DNA of 64,000 bases from Ptychodera flava (taxonomy: Eukaryota > Hemichordata > Enteropneusta > Ptychoderidae). Where the stretch lies: positions 1,406,001 through 1,470,000 of the forward strand of contig NC_091930.1 in assembly GCF_041260155.1 (NCBI RefSeq). Reading direction: 5' to 3'. This document shows positions 1 through 46,859 of this stretch, one piece after another (position 1 is the stretch's first letter; every line of letters starts with the position of its first letter). Position numbers and translations under genes: made by a program. A model generated the notes under the pieces. The model was not told the origin of the DNA. It was given only the letters and a program-made list of their open reading frames with translations, and ran no database searches.

Positions 1-604
1 TCTCCATAACAATGATATATGGTCATGTACAATGTATTGAGCAGCTCAATCTCTACATTGGGAGGAAATATGGGAAAGTACAATGTATGTTTAAAATGTG
101 TTCCTGGTACAGATATAGAACTACATTTGTGCATGACCCCATTATTCACTGGATTTTATAATATTCCTGGTAGACCTGTGTAGTCAGAGAACTGAAAATA
201 CCTGTACATGTGCTCATTGCACTCATATCAAATCCAGTTTTACAAAATGTACTATTGTGTTCCAGTAGACGATAAGAAGTTTTGGTCATGTCGCCTCGTT
301 TGTGGGGAAAGGTCAACAGAAAGGCTATGCCTATTCAAACAATAATTTAAGCAAACAATTCAAAGTATGGTCATGGATTGAATGCTATAGTGTGAAATTA
401 CGGTGTTTTAACATTGATAATACTTTGTCAATTTTTGTGCCTCTTTTTTTGCATTTTAAACTTTGAAGGGAAGTGGCTTATGAAAGAGAGGGAACTTTTG
501 TTTATCAGCAAAAAGTGGAATGAGAAATAATATTGTCAAATAGTTATAGGTTCAAGATTGACACATCAGCGGAACAATGTAAGATATTGTGGTAATATCC
601 AGCA

Positions 605-755
605 GTGTTTTTGTTAAGGGCGGTACCAAGGTAAATGTTACCAGGGTTCCCCGGTGATTTTACCAGGATTAGCCTTGGTATATCAGTGCAGGTCATACTA
701 GAAATTTTACCAGGGTTCCCAATGTTCCCCAATCTTAGCAAAAACACCGTCCAAT
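605..755. repeat. Small inverted-repeat element with internal TTACCAGG repeats
   Basis: The ends (GTGTTTTTGTTAAGGG and the reverse complement of CTTAGCAAAAACACC) are inverted. The interior repeats TTACCAGGGTTCCC-type motifs. It looks like a short non-autonomous element. The rest of 1-1010 shows nothing I can assign. Confidence 0.4.
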
Positions 756-1027
756 GTTTATTAACGAAACACACTACATGTACACTGGGCAGCCAGAGTG
801 CCACGGGTTAACTGAGGAACAATAGATTGGATTTGCTATAAACTCAATTTCGATAAGAATAGCAACAAGACAGACAATCCTATTTAAGATAATGGTGGGG
901 AAGAGATACACAGAGAGTTGGGAATGAGCACTTAATAGAAAGTAAGAGGCAGTGTGCCAGTGATGTCATGTGAGCATAATTGTCTATACAAACAATTTGC
1001 TTTCTACCTTTAGTGGACCGACAACAA

Positions 1028-1140
1028 GCCCAAAAATTTGTGACCCTCCCCCTTACAGGAGCTCAAAAAATTGTGACCCTCCCCCAAACAGAGGCTCAAA
1101 AATTTGTGACCCTCCCCCAAATCCCCCCGGCCCTCCCCCC
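1028..1140. repeat. Three ~32-bp tandem units rich in GTGACCCTCCCCC
   Basis: AAATTTGTGACCCTCCCCC-type units follow one another three times. Similar G-rich 'GGGTCA' tracts occur near 54.4-54.5 and 56.0 kb and recall a dispersed repeat family. From 1150 to 1898 I see no gene; it may include TRPM upstream sequence. Confidence 0.6.
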
Positions 1141-1898
1141 CTGCTAATTTACGTCCAGTCCCTAACTGGAATGTGTGAGGCCTGCTTTCTCGCACAACGC
1201 TTGGACACTTTGTTTGTTGACTCCCATTGTGGAGAGTTTTAAATTGATGATTGGTGGGAGCAATAATTTCGCGGACAAAGTGCTGTGTACGTGCGAACGC
1301 TCGAATGCAAAAGCGAAAGCCCAAACACAGCCTCGAACCCGCCCCATTTCAAATATAATAAAACAAGTACAATTGCACAAAAATCTATTTTGTGTCCAGG
1401 AAAATTGATTTTTATTATTTAAATCTCTGAAAAGTTTGCAATTGGCCATTTTGCATTGCGCGCAGCTTAGTACAGTAAAATTGTTAAAGCGTTGAACAAG
1501 AAAAGCAACGTGATGGTGACGGCATACCTGCTCCAAACATCGTACGAAAATCTCCGGCATATGAATGTGTCCATTGCGCATCTGGTCGTAAAGTCCACTG
1601 TTTACGACTCCTTATTTTGACTTCTTATCATCAAAGTACTTTACGATATGTTAAATCACGTCGCCTATTTGACCTTGAATTCGTTAAAAGTTTGATCTTT
1701 CCATAACGATTTCATTAATTAAAAATCATAAATATTCCATTCTCTGCATAGATATTCGGATTAAAGTGCGACACTAATATCCTTAACATTAATGCTACAG
1801 TAAAGCTTAATGTACTAAGCAATGGTTATTGTTCACGAATTGCTAACATTTACATCTAATATTTGATACTTATGTCAGTTTTTTATTTTTTGTAAGGC

Positions 1899-35288
<33,390 letters not shown>

Positions 35289-35646
35289 TCGAAGTTAGCG
35301 CATGCAAATTTTTCCACAATTATCTGAGCTACTCAATATTGCTTTATCTCCAAAAAATACCCCTGAGTTGTCGAAAAAAAGTGTAATGGAACATAAAGCG
35401 CCAAGTAATCTTTCAAAGAATTCAAAGGGATTAGTTTTTTTTTATTTTTCGTTGTAGAAGTTGAACTTCATTTCACTTAAGATGTAGTTTATGAGAATTT
35501 TCATTGAACATTTTCAAGGAGTAACGACTCTCTATTATATCCTTTGAAGCTCATACACGCTCACTACAGCCATGAAACGATTTATGCCTGTCTGTGATGT
35601 TGACACTGGTTGTATTTAATTAGCACTTAAATACACCAGAAACTGA

Positions 35647-35652
35647 AATAAA
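35647..35652 (+). terminator. Candidate polyadenylation signal of the TRPM gene
   Basis: AATAAA lies about 360 bases after the stop codon. A second AATAAA is at 35862-35867. Either could end the transcript. Confidence 0.4.
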
Positions 35653-35867
35653 CTAAAATATTACGATTTTTATTTCTACATCTTCCCTGATTAATTAAAA
35701 CGTGTCATAACAATGAAAGTATTTAAGAAACATGTGAGAAAAACTCTGAAAAATCAAATCTTCAAAGCATAAAATGTATTTCTGAAGTTTGATCAAAATG
35801 TGCACTCAATTTTATGTATGAAATAATAGCAATAATTCATGAAGTATATTAACGATTTTTAAATAAA

Positions 35868-37909
35868 ACAAACATTTTGAAGACATTCTGAGTGTCATTC
35901 CTTACAGTCACATTTGTAAATCAGAAAAATATCAGTGCAACACTTTTTATCTTCCATTATTTTCTGACTAACATTTAATGAACAGCGCATACATAAATGC
36001 TATGACAGACTTGCAATAATTATTGGTAGAAATAAGTACAGAACAGTACAGAGAGCAAAGTAAGACATTCTGATATATTTTGGCGGGAAAAAATGCCGAT
36101 ATACATTTCTCTTTAATATAGGTGATAACATAACTTTCGCCATGCTATACATTTTCAAAAAACCGGATTAAAACAACGAACCCCGTTGTCGCTTCAAGTA
36201 ATGGATTTCACTTTGATGGTTGCATTAAATTTTGTTTATAGGAAAACGTGTCCTTGCTCAAACAAGAATCAAAGTTTTAATCGCAAAATATGACATCTTT
36301 AGATGACTGAAGTGTTTTAAGGCAGTATTTTTGACAGTAGTTGATATTTAAAACATGTGTAGTGAATATCATGCATAGTACAATGTATACAACCGGTTTG
36401 AATAATTTTCCCATTTTTCACGCCATATATTTGTTTATGTTTTAATATGCATGTTATTTTCATTGTATTGGTATGCAAATACTGTTTTCTATCAATATAA
36501 GTAAAAGGAAATACTAATAACATATAGGATGAGTATTTTCGTTTGCTCGACTATGAGTGCGACTGTCTCCTTTGTGTGAGTACACCTATCACGGGATGTG
36601 CTATTGATAAAATTATACAAGGTTACATACAATGGTTGTCATGATTGTTTGATACCTATATAACTTCTGAAAGAACGTTTATGACAGATTTATAGCAATG
36701 AATAACTTAAGGTAAAAATGTGAAAGCAGTTGTCAATGAATCGGCATTTGAAGAATGTGCTTTCCTTTAGAATCCGGAATGACTTACATTGTTCGTATCT
36801 TCGTGCATCATGTGTAGCTCTACTTGAAATCTGCATGTTTCAGACACGGTATCATAAAAAAATAATATATTGGTAGAGAGATACCGTAAATAGTGATGCC
36901 AACAAAGCCAGAATAATAGCATCAAAGATAAATCAAGATATGTTGATGCTATGCCACCAAGCATAACGGGAAAATATTATCCGTAATTCACTGGGGCAAG
37001 ACAGTATGGAAAGCCAGTCAGCAAGACAACTTTATGTGGCAACGCAGATCGAGTCCATAATTTACTTCCAAAGGGTATCCTACACATTTAAAAGTGTATC
37101 CTTGTATTGGATACTTATATTTTGTCTTGACATATTACGCACATTTGCCGGTAGCAGATATCGTTAAAATTGTCAGCGACCATTCATGACAACATAGAAT
37201 AGACAGGACACTATGGCTTGAAATTTCTTTGATTTGATTACAATCTAATCGCAGATAGTAAATTCCTAGAGTCATGAGGTTATACGTTTTGCTCACATGA
37301 GTGAAATCGTCAAGAGTCAGCCACGTGGATTCATTTTTTGTAAATTCATAACGGGTGGCAATCAGCTTGTAAGAAGTTACAGCCTACAGTATATCGACAG
37401 TATACAGTGTTTTTGTATGGTACATTATGACAAATTGCTGTCTAAGTCAAGTTTGAAGTTATTTCCATGAAGCTAAGATGATTAATTTTGGTGATAAAAA
37501 CATAGTGATGATAAGTGTCTGCTTGAAGGTATATTGCAAATTGGGGGAGGGGGACTTGAAAATTGAGTGAAATATTTCAAAGTACAGATGAAAAAAAATC
37601 GATAGATTTGTGAAGAACTTTATGCTTTCTACACTAGATGAACAAGAGCAAAAAACTTTGAATTGCTTGCACTGCTTTACTTGAATTGAAGCAAGTTGTT
37701 GTAGACCTAAGGAGCGACAATAAAATATAATCTTGAAAGTAAATAAAGGAGTTTAATGCATATGAGAACATCTAAATGGTAAAATAAACTGCGTCACAAA
37801 GGAAAGATGTGCGATAATCTGTTTTCAATAGAATACCTTAAAAATGATGTACTCGACATTGGCGCCGCGCATCGTCAAACACTTCTCGTCGGGCGACGCG
37901 CTGCGCCAA

Positions 37910-37910
<1 letters not shown>
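35868..37910. other. Intergenic, nothing supported
   Basis: AT-rich sequence after the TRPM 3' end. Only short ORFs without recognisable protein similarity or splice context are visible. Confidence 0.5.

Positions 37911-37914
<4 letters not shown>

Positions 37915-37975
<61 letters not shown>
37915..37975. repeat. (CT)n microsatellite
   Basis: A pure CT run, preceded by a GC-rich stretch with a GGCGCCGCGC / GCGCTGCGCC near-palindrome. Confidence 0.95.
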
Positions 37976-37978
<3 letters not shown>

Positions 37979-38841
37979 GAACGATTTGTTTAAGGATTCT
38001 ACTTAATTGTAAGAGGCATTACCATTTCAAGTACCTATAGTCAGGTTGATACCTCCTCCCGTGTTCAAATAGAAGAGAGGGCGCATATCATATCATTTGT
38101 AATATAAGATATATATCATTTACCCCGAAATATAAAAACAAAAATGAAAACCAAGAATATTTTTCAAAAAGTTTTAAAACGTCTGGCACGAAAGCATACA
38201 GTGCAGTCTCACAATGAAGTGTCAAAGAGCAAAAATGTTTTTGTTTTTTGGGGTTTTTTTTGGTTTTGTTTTGTTTTTGTATTTTGATGTTACATAAACT
38301 GTTCTTGATTGACAATGAATTAATCTAATTTTTGAATTCATTGTTGATCTTCACGTTGTTTATTCTTTAGAATATGACAATTTATGCATTTATTTTCCAA
38401 TATATTGGTTCCAGGTTGATGTAATTTTGCCATTCGATTGTATCATATTTTGCTTATCATTACTTATTTATATAGGATTCAGTAAGTATCAAACATACAA
38501 TACAACGACTGAATACTAAACATCTGTATCAATTTAAATCATCAGAAAACTGTAATATCGATAAAACATCGTGTGATATTAACATTCAATATTACTAGTG
38601 CTCACAAAGTTTACATAAGAACTTATAAGACTGTAACAATGGGCATAGATATTAACAGTATGCCACTGATGGCGCTGTTAGTATTATGCACTTTAATTTC
38701 AGTGGACTCGCAAACACGAAAATTAAATATTACGCTATGATCTAATTTATTTCAAGACACTTTGTGTCGGTTTAAGTAAGTACATTTCGCTAAACGTAAC
38801 TGCGGTGGCACATAGGATATTGATTCATATCTAGAGCCCTA

Positions 38842-39006
38842 TGTTGATTAAGCAATAACCCTCGCCGCAGGAGGGTATACACGAGATTTTGGTACAATGC
38901 GCGACATATAGCACGAGCCGATAAGTGAGTGCTATATGGAGCGAATTGTACAAAAATCGAGTGTATACCCGACTGCGAAGGGGGTTATTGCTATTATATT
39001 ATATCA
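38842..39006. mobile_element. ~165-bp hairpin MITE
   Basis: AGCAATAACCCTCGCCGCAG on the left is mirrored by CTGCGAAGGGGGTTATTGCT on the right. GGGTATACACGA and TATAGCACGAGC also have inverted partners. From 39007 to 40690 nothing else is supported. Confidence 0.8.
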
Positions 39007-40689
39007 ACTTGTGTGTCTTTGTTGTCTTGCTTGGGTATTTTCGTCACTTTAAGCCCCACATAGTGATGACAGATATTCTTGATGAACAAATATACAGTGT
39101 TAGTTTAACATCTTGCAAACAATCAGCGATCTAAATTCGTGCAACAATGTTTAAATAAATAACAATAAAATCCTACCACACGCGTGGACACTTTTAAACA
39201 TGTTTTTTTCTGTTACGTATACCTTTAATATTATTTATTGTCTTGTGTGGCGCCCTCTTTACCACGATTGGTCGGAGCTAATATTTTTTAGGATGAATGC
39301 TCGGGGTCAAAGGAGAAGATAAGTTACCTGTTTAGCTTTTCATGTTATCCAGTTATATCAATATCAATATATGTTTTCCATTTTCATGAAAACGAGTGAC
39401 GTGACTCAAGTATTTCTAAAAAGCCCTTACAAGGCTTTCTTCGTCATTGAATCACCTGAACACAGTTCAGATCTTGTTCTTCGTAGATACAACTAAATTC
39501 GCATATATTTCTGGGATTTCGTGGTTCTGGCTATTGGCATTACTTTTAATAACAAGTTATTAATCTAACATTTCATTTCAGAGGATAAATGTAATTATTT
39601 GGCTTTGATACAAACAAATCATATAAAATTATTTTTAGTGACAGATTCTCTGATTTTCAATTTAAAATTGTTTACAGTCCGACTTAGTTATTATAGGATC
39701 ACCTTATTTTGAGCATTCAGCATATTATCTAATCAAAAAATCTATCATTTCAGAAGTTATTTTCGCAATTAAAAAACACGTACTTTTCCGATAGTTTTAC
39801 TGTCAGACTATAACTTTTCGTATGACGAATTGAGAACCTATTGGGCAGATCGCTATAGCCCGAAGGTACAGGCGGCCTAACCCGACATTACGCAGTACAT
39901 TTTTCTTTATGGTATTACAAATAAATTAATTCTTTAAAGCAAAACATGAATATATTGAAACCAATTCCTCTATCCTCAAAACAAAATCTTTGCAACAAGT
40001 GTGTCTTACACTAATCTGATGAATCATTAATTTTGTACAATTCTCTTCATTTACAATAAAAAAATGTGCAAAATGGAAATAAATGTCATAAACAGCCTAA
40101 CAGAACTGACAACTCACTTGTACCCTATATCTGTTGCATCGTTCACGTTACATTTTCATTTTTTCCATCATTTTCCTTCCGTTTCCATATCTATTCATAT
40201 CTGCCGTCAGTAAAGAGTTAACGATTATGATAGTAGCCGTAGCCAAAGAGGGCGCACATCGACGCAATATAGCGTTCAGAGGCTACAGGCTGTTGAGGTT
40301 AAACGCATTCGCGATGTAATGCCATGGGACAGTCTCCATTTTGCTGCATAAGGGGTACCTTTGCTTTGTGCATGTCTAATGGGAAAGTACAATATTATTA
40401 CAATTATGAGGTGTTCGGTACGGATGGAAAAGTCCTAGAACTGACAGTTGAATCACCACACAATTCCAACATGAAGAGAAATGACTTCATAAAAATGCCA
40501 GTTTAAATCCCCGGGAAAAAATGAAATTAATTTTTTACTTCCACAACTTAACTTACAAGAAAAATGAAATTTTAACCAAACTGCCTTGGCCTCTCTAGTT
40601 ATAAATTTTTCAAGGCCCTGGTTATAATCCAAGTTGAATACTAGTTTGCGAAATTCATGTAAATTGGAATGTAATGCGCCTTGGGGACA

Positions 40690-41890
40690 GATATTCGTAC
40701 CATAAAATTCTTACAATTTTTACTAGTATCCGATCTGACATTTATGGGGGCTCACTTTACGGCTGTTTGAGTGAAAAATATTGTCAACCTATTAGTTCTT
40801 CGTAAATCATAAGTTCTATTTTCCCATAGACTTAACACAGGAATGGCGGCCATCTTAACTTTCAAATATCAGTTAACGCTATAGGGTGGAGATCTAGCCT
40901 TTTTGACTGTGATGTATTCGCTTGGCGACTTCGGACCGTACGTTGAGTTCGGATCCGATCGAGAATTTACCGCATTAGAAAGCCGTCATTGTTTACGGCC
41001 ATGGGGCGGGGTAGGAGGAATCTGAGGGAGAGTCACTCAAAAAACTGAAAGCTACAGAGGGGTTCTCAAAATGTGGAGAGAAATAAGGGGGTCACTCAAT
41101 TTTTCATGCAAAATAAATTGAAACTCCTCTCAGATTGCATCATGCTAAAAACTTTCGGAGCGAGAAAGGGACACCCTTCTCATGCTCTCCCCTTAGGGTG
41201 TTCTAACAGTTTTACTTAGCAATTAAAATGGAAAACACATCTCAGATTGCACCAGACTGCCTCATTGCAGACATCAATTTCAGGAATTTTTTCACGCAAG
41301 ATAGGGGCACTTCCCTTCAGCCTCTCGCGTGTTTTCCCCTGTACTTTCGAATTCTGCCCACAGGCAGTCAGATTTCCTACTGAAAACCATGTCATGATAC
41401 CCATCCACATCAAACAATACTATGTGGTTGGATACAGGTTACCATAGCATGAGCTTTTATTTTAATATCTATATTTTGTTGTGACTTCATTTTGTTGGTT
41501 TCACCTTTTCAAGATAAAGGATGTTAACCTAGCAGGGTACATCAGGATTTGAAAGGTCCTTACAATTGCTGTAAATTTTATAAATACATTTAGTAATATT
41601 TTCTAAGTGGGGGTGTCAGTAAAAATTTCTGTGTTAGAGACGGGAAGGGTTACTCAAATTCATCATGGCTGGCAGGGGGTTATTCGAAATTTCAGATGAA
41701 AATTCAGATGAAATTCCTCCGACCCAAGGCCGTAAATAATGGTGGCTCCCATTGATAGTTTGTTTCCGTAGTACCAAACTCTGAACCGTGACTTCTGATT
41801 TTTATTCTGATTTGGTATGGTTGGTTGAAACTTTCATTGAGGAAAGTTTAAAGCCATAGTTTAAGTCTCTCAATTTCCAGGCGCGTACTT
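40690..41890. repeat. Mosaic of dispersed repeats, including a SINE-like copy
   Basis: It includes the inverted relative of the repeat at 17.7-18.0 kb. A second SINE-like copy at about 40895-40975 has the B-box-like AGTTCGGATCC. GAGAGTCACTCAAAA-type repeats lie near 41028 and 41090. From 41890 to 43940 I see no supported feature. Confidence 0.55.
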
Positions 41891-43939
41891 CCTTTTTCTC
41901 CCCGGCGTACACTGTTATCATGTGTTAGAACATCGTCATGGATATATGTACATGTGAGCTATGCTTTGATGAACAAACGGAACTTTCATTTCGACTGACG
42001 TTTTATGCTTTTATAAAATCATGTAGACTAGTTCTAAATTAAATACGACACTTTCATATCACCTGCAACTTCGGTACGTATTGGATTCTTCACAAATATT
42101 CAGTGCCGAGAAAACACAATATTATTTTTAAAATTAAAGTATGCGGATGAAATTTCATGTTCACAACATTCGACATTCCCTTTGTGGTAACAAGTAGATT
42201 TGTTGAGTGAGTTTGAATAAGTACATTTCATTAAATTGTATTTTGAAAGATTACGTTAAGCCTTAAGTCAATGGTTTAGCATCGTATAGATTGAAGAACT
42301 TGGTGAACTCAATGTATTCGTTCTCAGTACCATGCAATGTCAAGTGTAACCATCCAGTAGATCTTCATAAATTCTAAGCAATGTTTACTTACGCATAAAG
42401 TTCCATTTAAAGTAATTGGAACGAATTAAAAATTTCGAATGGAAAGTAAAAACTGCGTATAAGTTATACAGACTCAAGCGTGCAAGTTCGTCTGGTGTAA
42501 TAACTCACAGTATAAGCTTCGTAACGCATGCGCCGTGTAGCTCTATTGATGATCATGTCGTTACCTGTCTGTATACCAAAGATAAGAGCTGTCCTTGTAA
42601 ATAGTCGTTGGGGAACTGTCAAAAAGTGCACGTAGGCACAGTAAAATAGTTTGGCGTCAGACCTGCCATTGCGATTTAAAAAAACTAAGTCTCTGTGACT
42701 AAAGCTACCACTCCAGACGACAAGGTAAGTAACTGAGTATCAAGCACCCATGCAGTTTCCCACAGTTACAACGACTTTGCGCACAACAGTCGCAGTAGAG
42801 CTTAAGCAACTCCACTCAAACTGCGATGAGTTTCGTTTTCATGCGGTGAGCTTGATTATTTATGGTTCCTAGATATAGGGACGCTTTAATAGGGCTGGCG
42901 TTTATGATTTGAACAAACACACAACATTATTGTATTTTATTATTGTATTTACATGTGTGGAAAGTCACTGTTCTACAAAATATCATCGCTGCTGAAGGTT
43001 TGCGGTTGCCCCAAAGAGTAGGTTTGTAAAATATCCATCTTGAAGCCAGTTCCCCCTAAAAATGATTGAGAGGTCCCTAAGAGCCTATCATGCGATTTTC
43101 CTCCTTGCATTGTTGACAAGAGATAAAGGCATTCATATTCATTTACGAGACATTTTACTTTACTTCGAATTCGAACTGTGCAGTACCACGGTAACCTTGA
43201 GGATTAATCAACAAGTCGTAATAGTCGTAATAGTTTCATAACCCAACCCCACCTCGAATGAGTTTGTACCAGGCAACAGCGTTCTATCCACGTCCACCAA
43301 AGTGCTAAGCCTTACAAAACTTCTATTTTCCCACGTATCTAAATTATATCAATGCTCACCTACAGAGGTACAGCTATGAAGACCCGTGTACGTGAACGTC
43401 GTTGCCTGCAACAGGCCAAACATAAAAACAACTGTTCGGATATTTGCGTTTCTGTTGAGCCAATCGATGCGAAGCGAGCAAAGGTTATCATTTTAAAGGT
43501 ATTAATAACGTTGGTGACAACACTAACATGAGCTTATCAGGTAACCTCGTATGACCTGTGTGGTTCAGTCAATATAATGACGGCGCCGATACAGGATTAC
43601 ATCCCTAAATTCCTGACTCACCAAAAAACAACCTTCTTAGGATCGTTAATTTGCATATAGCAGCTTGTTAGCCTTTGCTCCTGCCTATCCGATGTCGTAA
43701 ATTTTGACCATTCGAGAGATACATTCTGTCTGTTACTCACAAGCAAAATATATGTGTTAATGACGTGCCAGTGGACCTGATTATTTTGCCAATGACCGTC
43801 TCGTGAAGTTCAAAGGTAATTGCTATTTTGAAAACAAAGCAACGGTCACTTGCATGAAGGGATTCACTGAGTGGACGATGGCAATATATTTAATAGCTGG
43901 TGCGAGGCTTCGCAGCATAAACAGTTGATTGCGAACAAT

Positions 43940-46520
43940 GTTCCTTGTTCGATACACAGTGGTCAGATGGTTTATATTCAGTGATTGTCATCTGCGTCGC
44001 ACATCTTCCTTTGGACTTAAACACAGATAATTTGCAATCGCTGCAAGCTAAAAATGACAGGAACACTGACGTTGTATATAAGACCAAGATCATGGCAGTA
44101 AATAGGTAACAGGGTTTAGAACATGAAGCGTTCCGAAAACCTTCTTATCGACGTTTATGAGCGTTGTGTGCGATTTACTGCAATCTCATGACAATTTCTG
44201 TTTCGTATTTTTGTACTTGACTTTAAGGAGGTACTGAGTGCCACGAATTGCCGTCCACAGAATTACTTGAAGCTTTCACAGAAATTCCATTTCCTCAAAC
44301 AGACAACAATAATTTCTAAACAACCAAAGGCGAGTGAAAACCCCCTTGTTATTTACGTACAAAGCTAATATTTGTGACCCCTTGAACAAGCCGTGTCACG
44401 GTACAAGTCATATTATAAAATATTGGTAATATCAATTACTGTGCAGACTTCATGCAGAAATACGTAATCTGTAGTGCAATCGTTGCGAAGAAAGGGAGCG
44501 ACGACTGTTTTTAAAATAGCGCGATCGGTGAAAAATTAAAGGTGACTTTAATCGTAGTGACAGGCCCTCTGTTATGATATGCTATAACAACCAATGGTTA
44601 AACAGAGTCGGACCAAAATACCCATAGGCACAGGCAGGTTTCAAAAAGTGCTGTAGTCACGCTCGTTAATTTACGCGAGAACGGAACCAATTTAACCAAA
44701 TTGTTAGAACATAAGCCTCGCCGCACGTTGAATTTAGAAGTAGCAGCCCATGTATTCAGATCATATCGGAACGTCAACAAAATAAAACACATAAATCACA
44801 AATATCATCGCAAGGCTAGGGACTACATGCTACAGAATCTTTGTCATGCGCGGCGGGGTGATTTATGTAGATAAACGAGAAAATGGTGTAATAGACAGAA
44901 AATGACATTCCTGATCTGCTCTTAAATATTTCATCGGTAATTGTGGTGAATCACGTTCAGACTCTGCTGTCAGTACAACCAATGGGAGGACTTAACTTAG
45001 AATCGACCTTTATTTTAAAGATTACGTGATGGTGGTTTGGATTATACCCCCTGCATTACAACTGCTCGCATTACACCACTTCGTGTCACAGGCAATCCCT
45101 TGTGTTTCTATGTTGCAGAAAATTTGGCATTGTAATGCCATCTTCTGGTTTAAGCTTATTGTTGTTTCACAATACCATACAATTTAGTTTTTAGTTAATC
45201 ATATTTAATTATTTATAATTGTTAAAAAGAAATAATTATCTTTTTATATATGTCCTAACACATTGGAGGCGGGTAGATCATGATTTTTCATGGCACGAAT
45301 TTGGAGGAAGGTCACTATTTCTCATAAAAGGAACTTTGGGGAGGGTCACCGTTGTCCATGCACCCAGTTTTTGAATCACCAAGATCCCCCTCCTGTTATT
45401 TTGTCCAGCCCCAAAACATAATTCGAAAATGACTTAAATAATTGCAAGCAGCCACTATTTCATTTTTTGATACTAAGAGGTATTATCTTGTTGTCTGTTC
45501 GAAATTTGTACTCGAGGTTGATGGTTGATAAAATTTAGCAGTACTTCAGAACGAGGTGGCCTTAAAAGTCATTTATTAACCATCTCGATTGTTCCACCCC
45601 GTACGTCATATGCTGGCATTTGCGCCAGTAAAAGGACGTCCAGTGATTTTGGTCCCAACTCGATACTCCAACGGCACTCTTCAAACAGTCCGATTGTAAA
45701 GTCTTGTTAAGATTGTTACGACTGAAAACACAGTGTACGGAAACATCACAGTAAATTAAATCATCAGCCTGCAACCGTCACCGAACAGGTAAGGCAAAAT
45801 TGTTCATATCTAGCTAGGGTACTTCATACGGTTTGTGTGTAATATCTGCAGACAACTGAACGACCATTTTATGCATGAAGAAGTAAAACCTACCCGATCT
45901 CTGGTCTGCAGCAGATAACGTACATTCAAAATGTTGGGGATTAACTGCGAACACAAGGCTTTCTTTATTTCTGCCTAGTCTCTTTAATTGGTCCTTATAT
46001 TTTTGGACTTGCTTCGTCATAGCAAGTTTTTTATTATTGTACATCGATTCATTACGTTCCTTGTGGTCGAAATGTCCATCAACAGTAAAAAAAAATGCAC
46101 ATGCAGTGAATAAGACAAGGGAAAAGTTAGGGCGAAAACCTCTCCGTCGGAAAGAAATACACTGTTTTGTCCAATTTTGTCTTGAAAAATATCGAATGCA
46201 CACTCAACAATCCTTCTCGATAAGAGCATGGTAAAGTGGTCTGTTATTGTAACGCACAGACTAGAAAAATGCGTCAAAAATGCCCGCAAGTGTTAAGTTA
46301 ATAATAATCCTATGTTAAAGGGGTTGTCTATATTATGTTGGAATAACCACTGCAACATCTGACTGCAAACTGCTGTAAATCTTACTGTAGTATGTAGAGC
46401 ATCAATATTCGTACTGAGTAAAATCGTGAAGTTGAAAACATGTTGAGGTCAGTTCCAGACACAATAAATTACATTTGGTCGATATCAAGATGTGGCCTAT
46501 CACCTTAACTGACACATTTT
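43940..46520. repeat. Segmental tandem duplication, copy 1
   Basis: Blocks such as ACATGAAGCGTTC, CAGAGTCGGACCAAAATA, GTAGTCACGCTCGT, AATAATAATCCTATGTT and GTTGTCTATATTATGTTGGA recur in order in copy 2. The offset falls from about 2.9 to 2.4 kb because of indels. A 130-codon minus-strand ORF (45814-46203) with a hydrophobic stretch (SLVLFTACAFFFTV) lies here. Most of it is missing from copy 2, and I do not assign it as a gene. Confidence 0.75.
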
Positions 46521-46859
46521 GTCTAACCCCGTAAGACCCACTTTTTAATTAAGCTACATGTATTGCCTTTGACAACTCACTACTAATAGCTTTAAAAATC
46601 CTTGCATAACCCTCCATGATATGTCGCCTCGACTTCAAATCCTTTGCCTCGTTTAATGATGAAAATGTTGACTTTGCGAGACGATTGTGATTTTGTTACA
46701 TTGAATTAATTTTGCCCATGACTTTGCATTGTAGGTTGTAGCTAAATAAAATGACAACATTGAAATCAGTCCACATTAGACCAATATTCTTGATGACCTT
46801 TAACACTGGATATCAGGGCAATACTCCAATGTCTGCTTTTCAGTGCCATATGAACAAAG

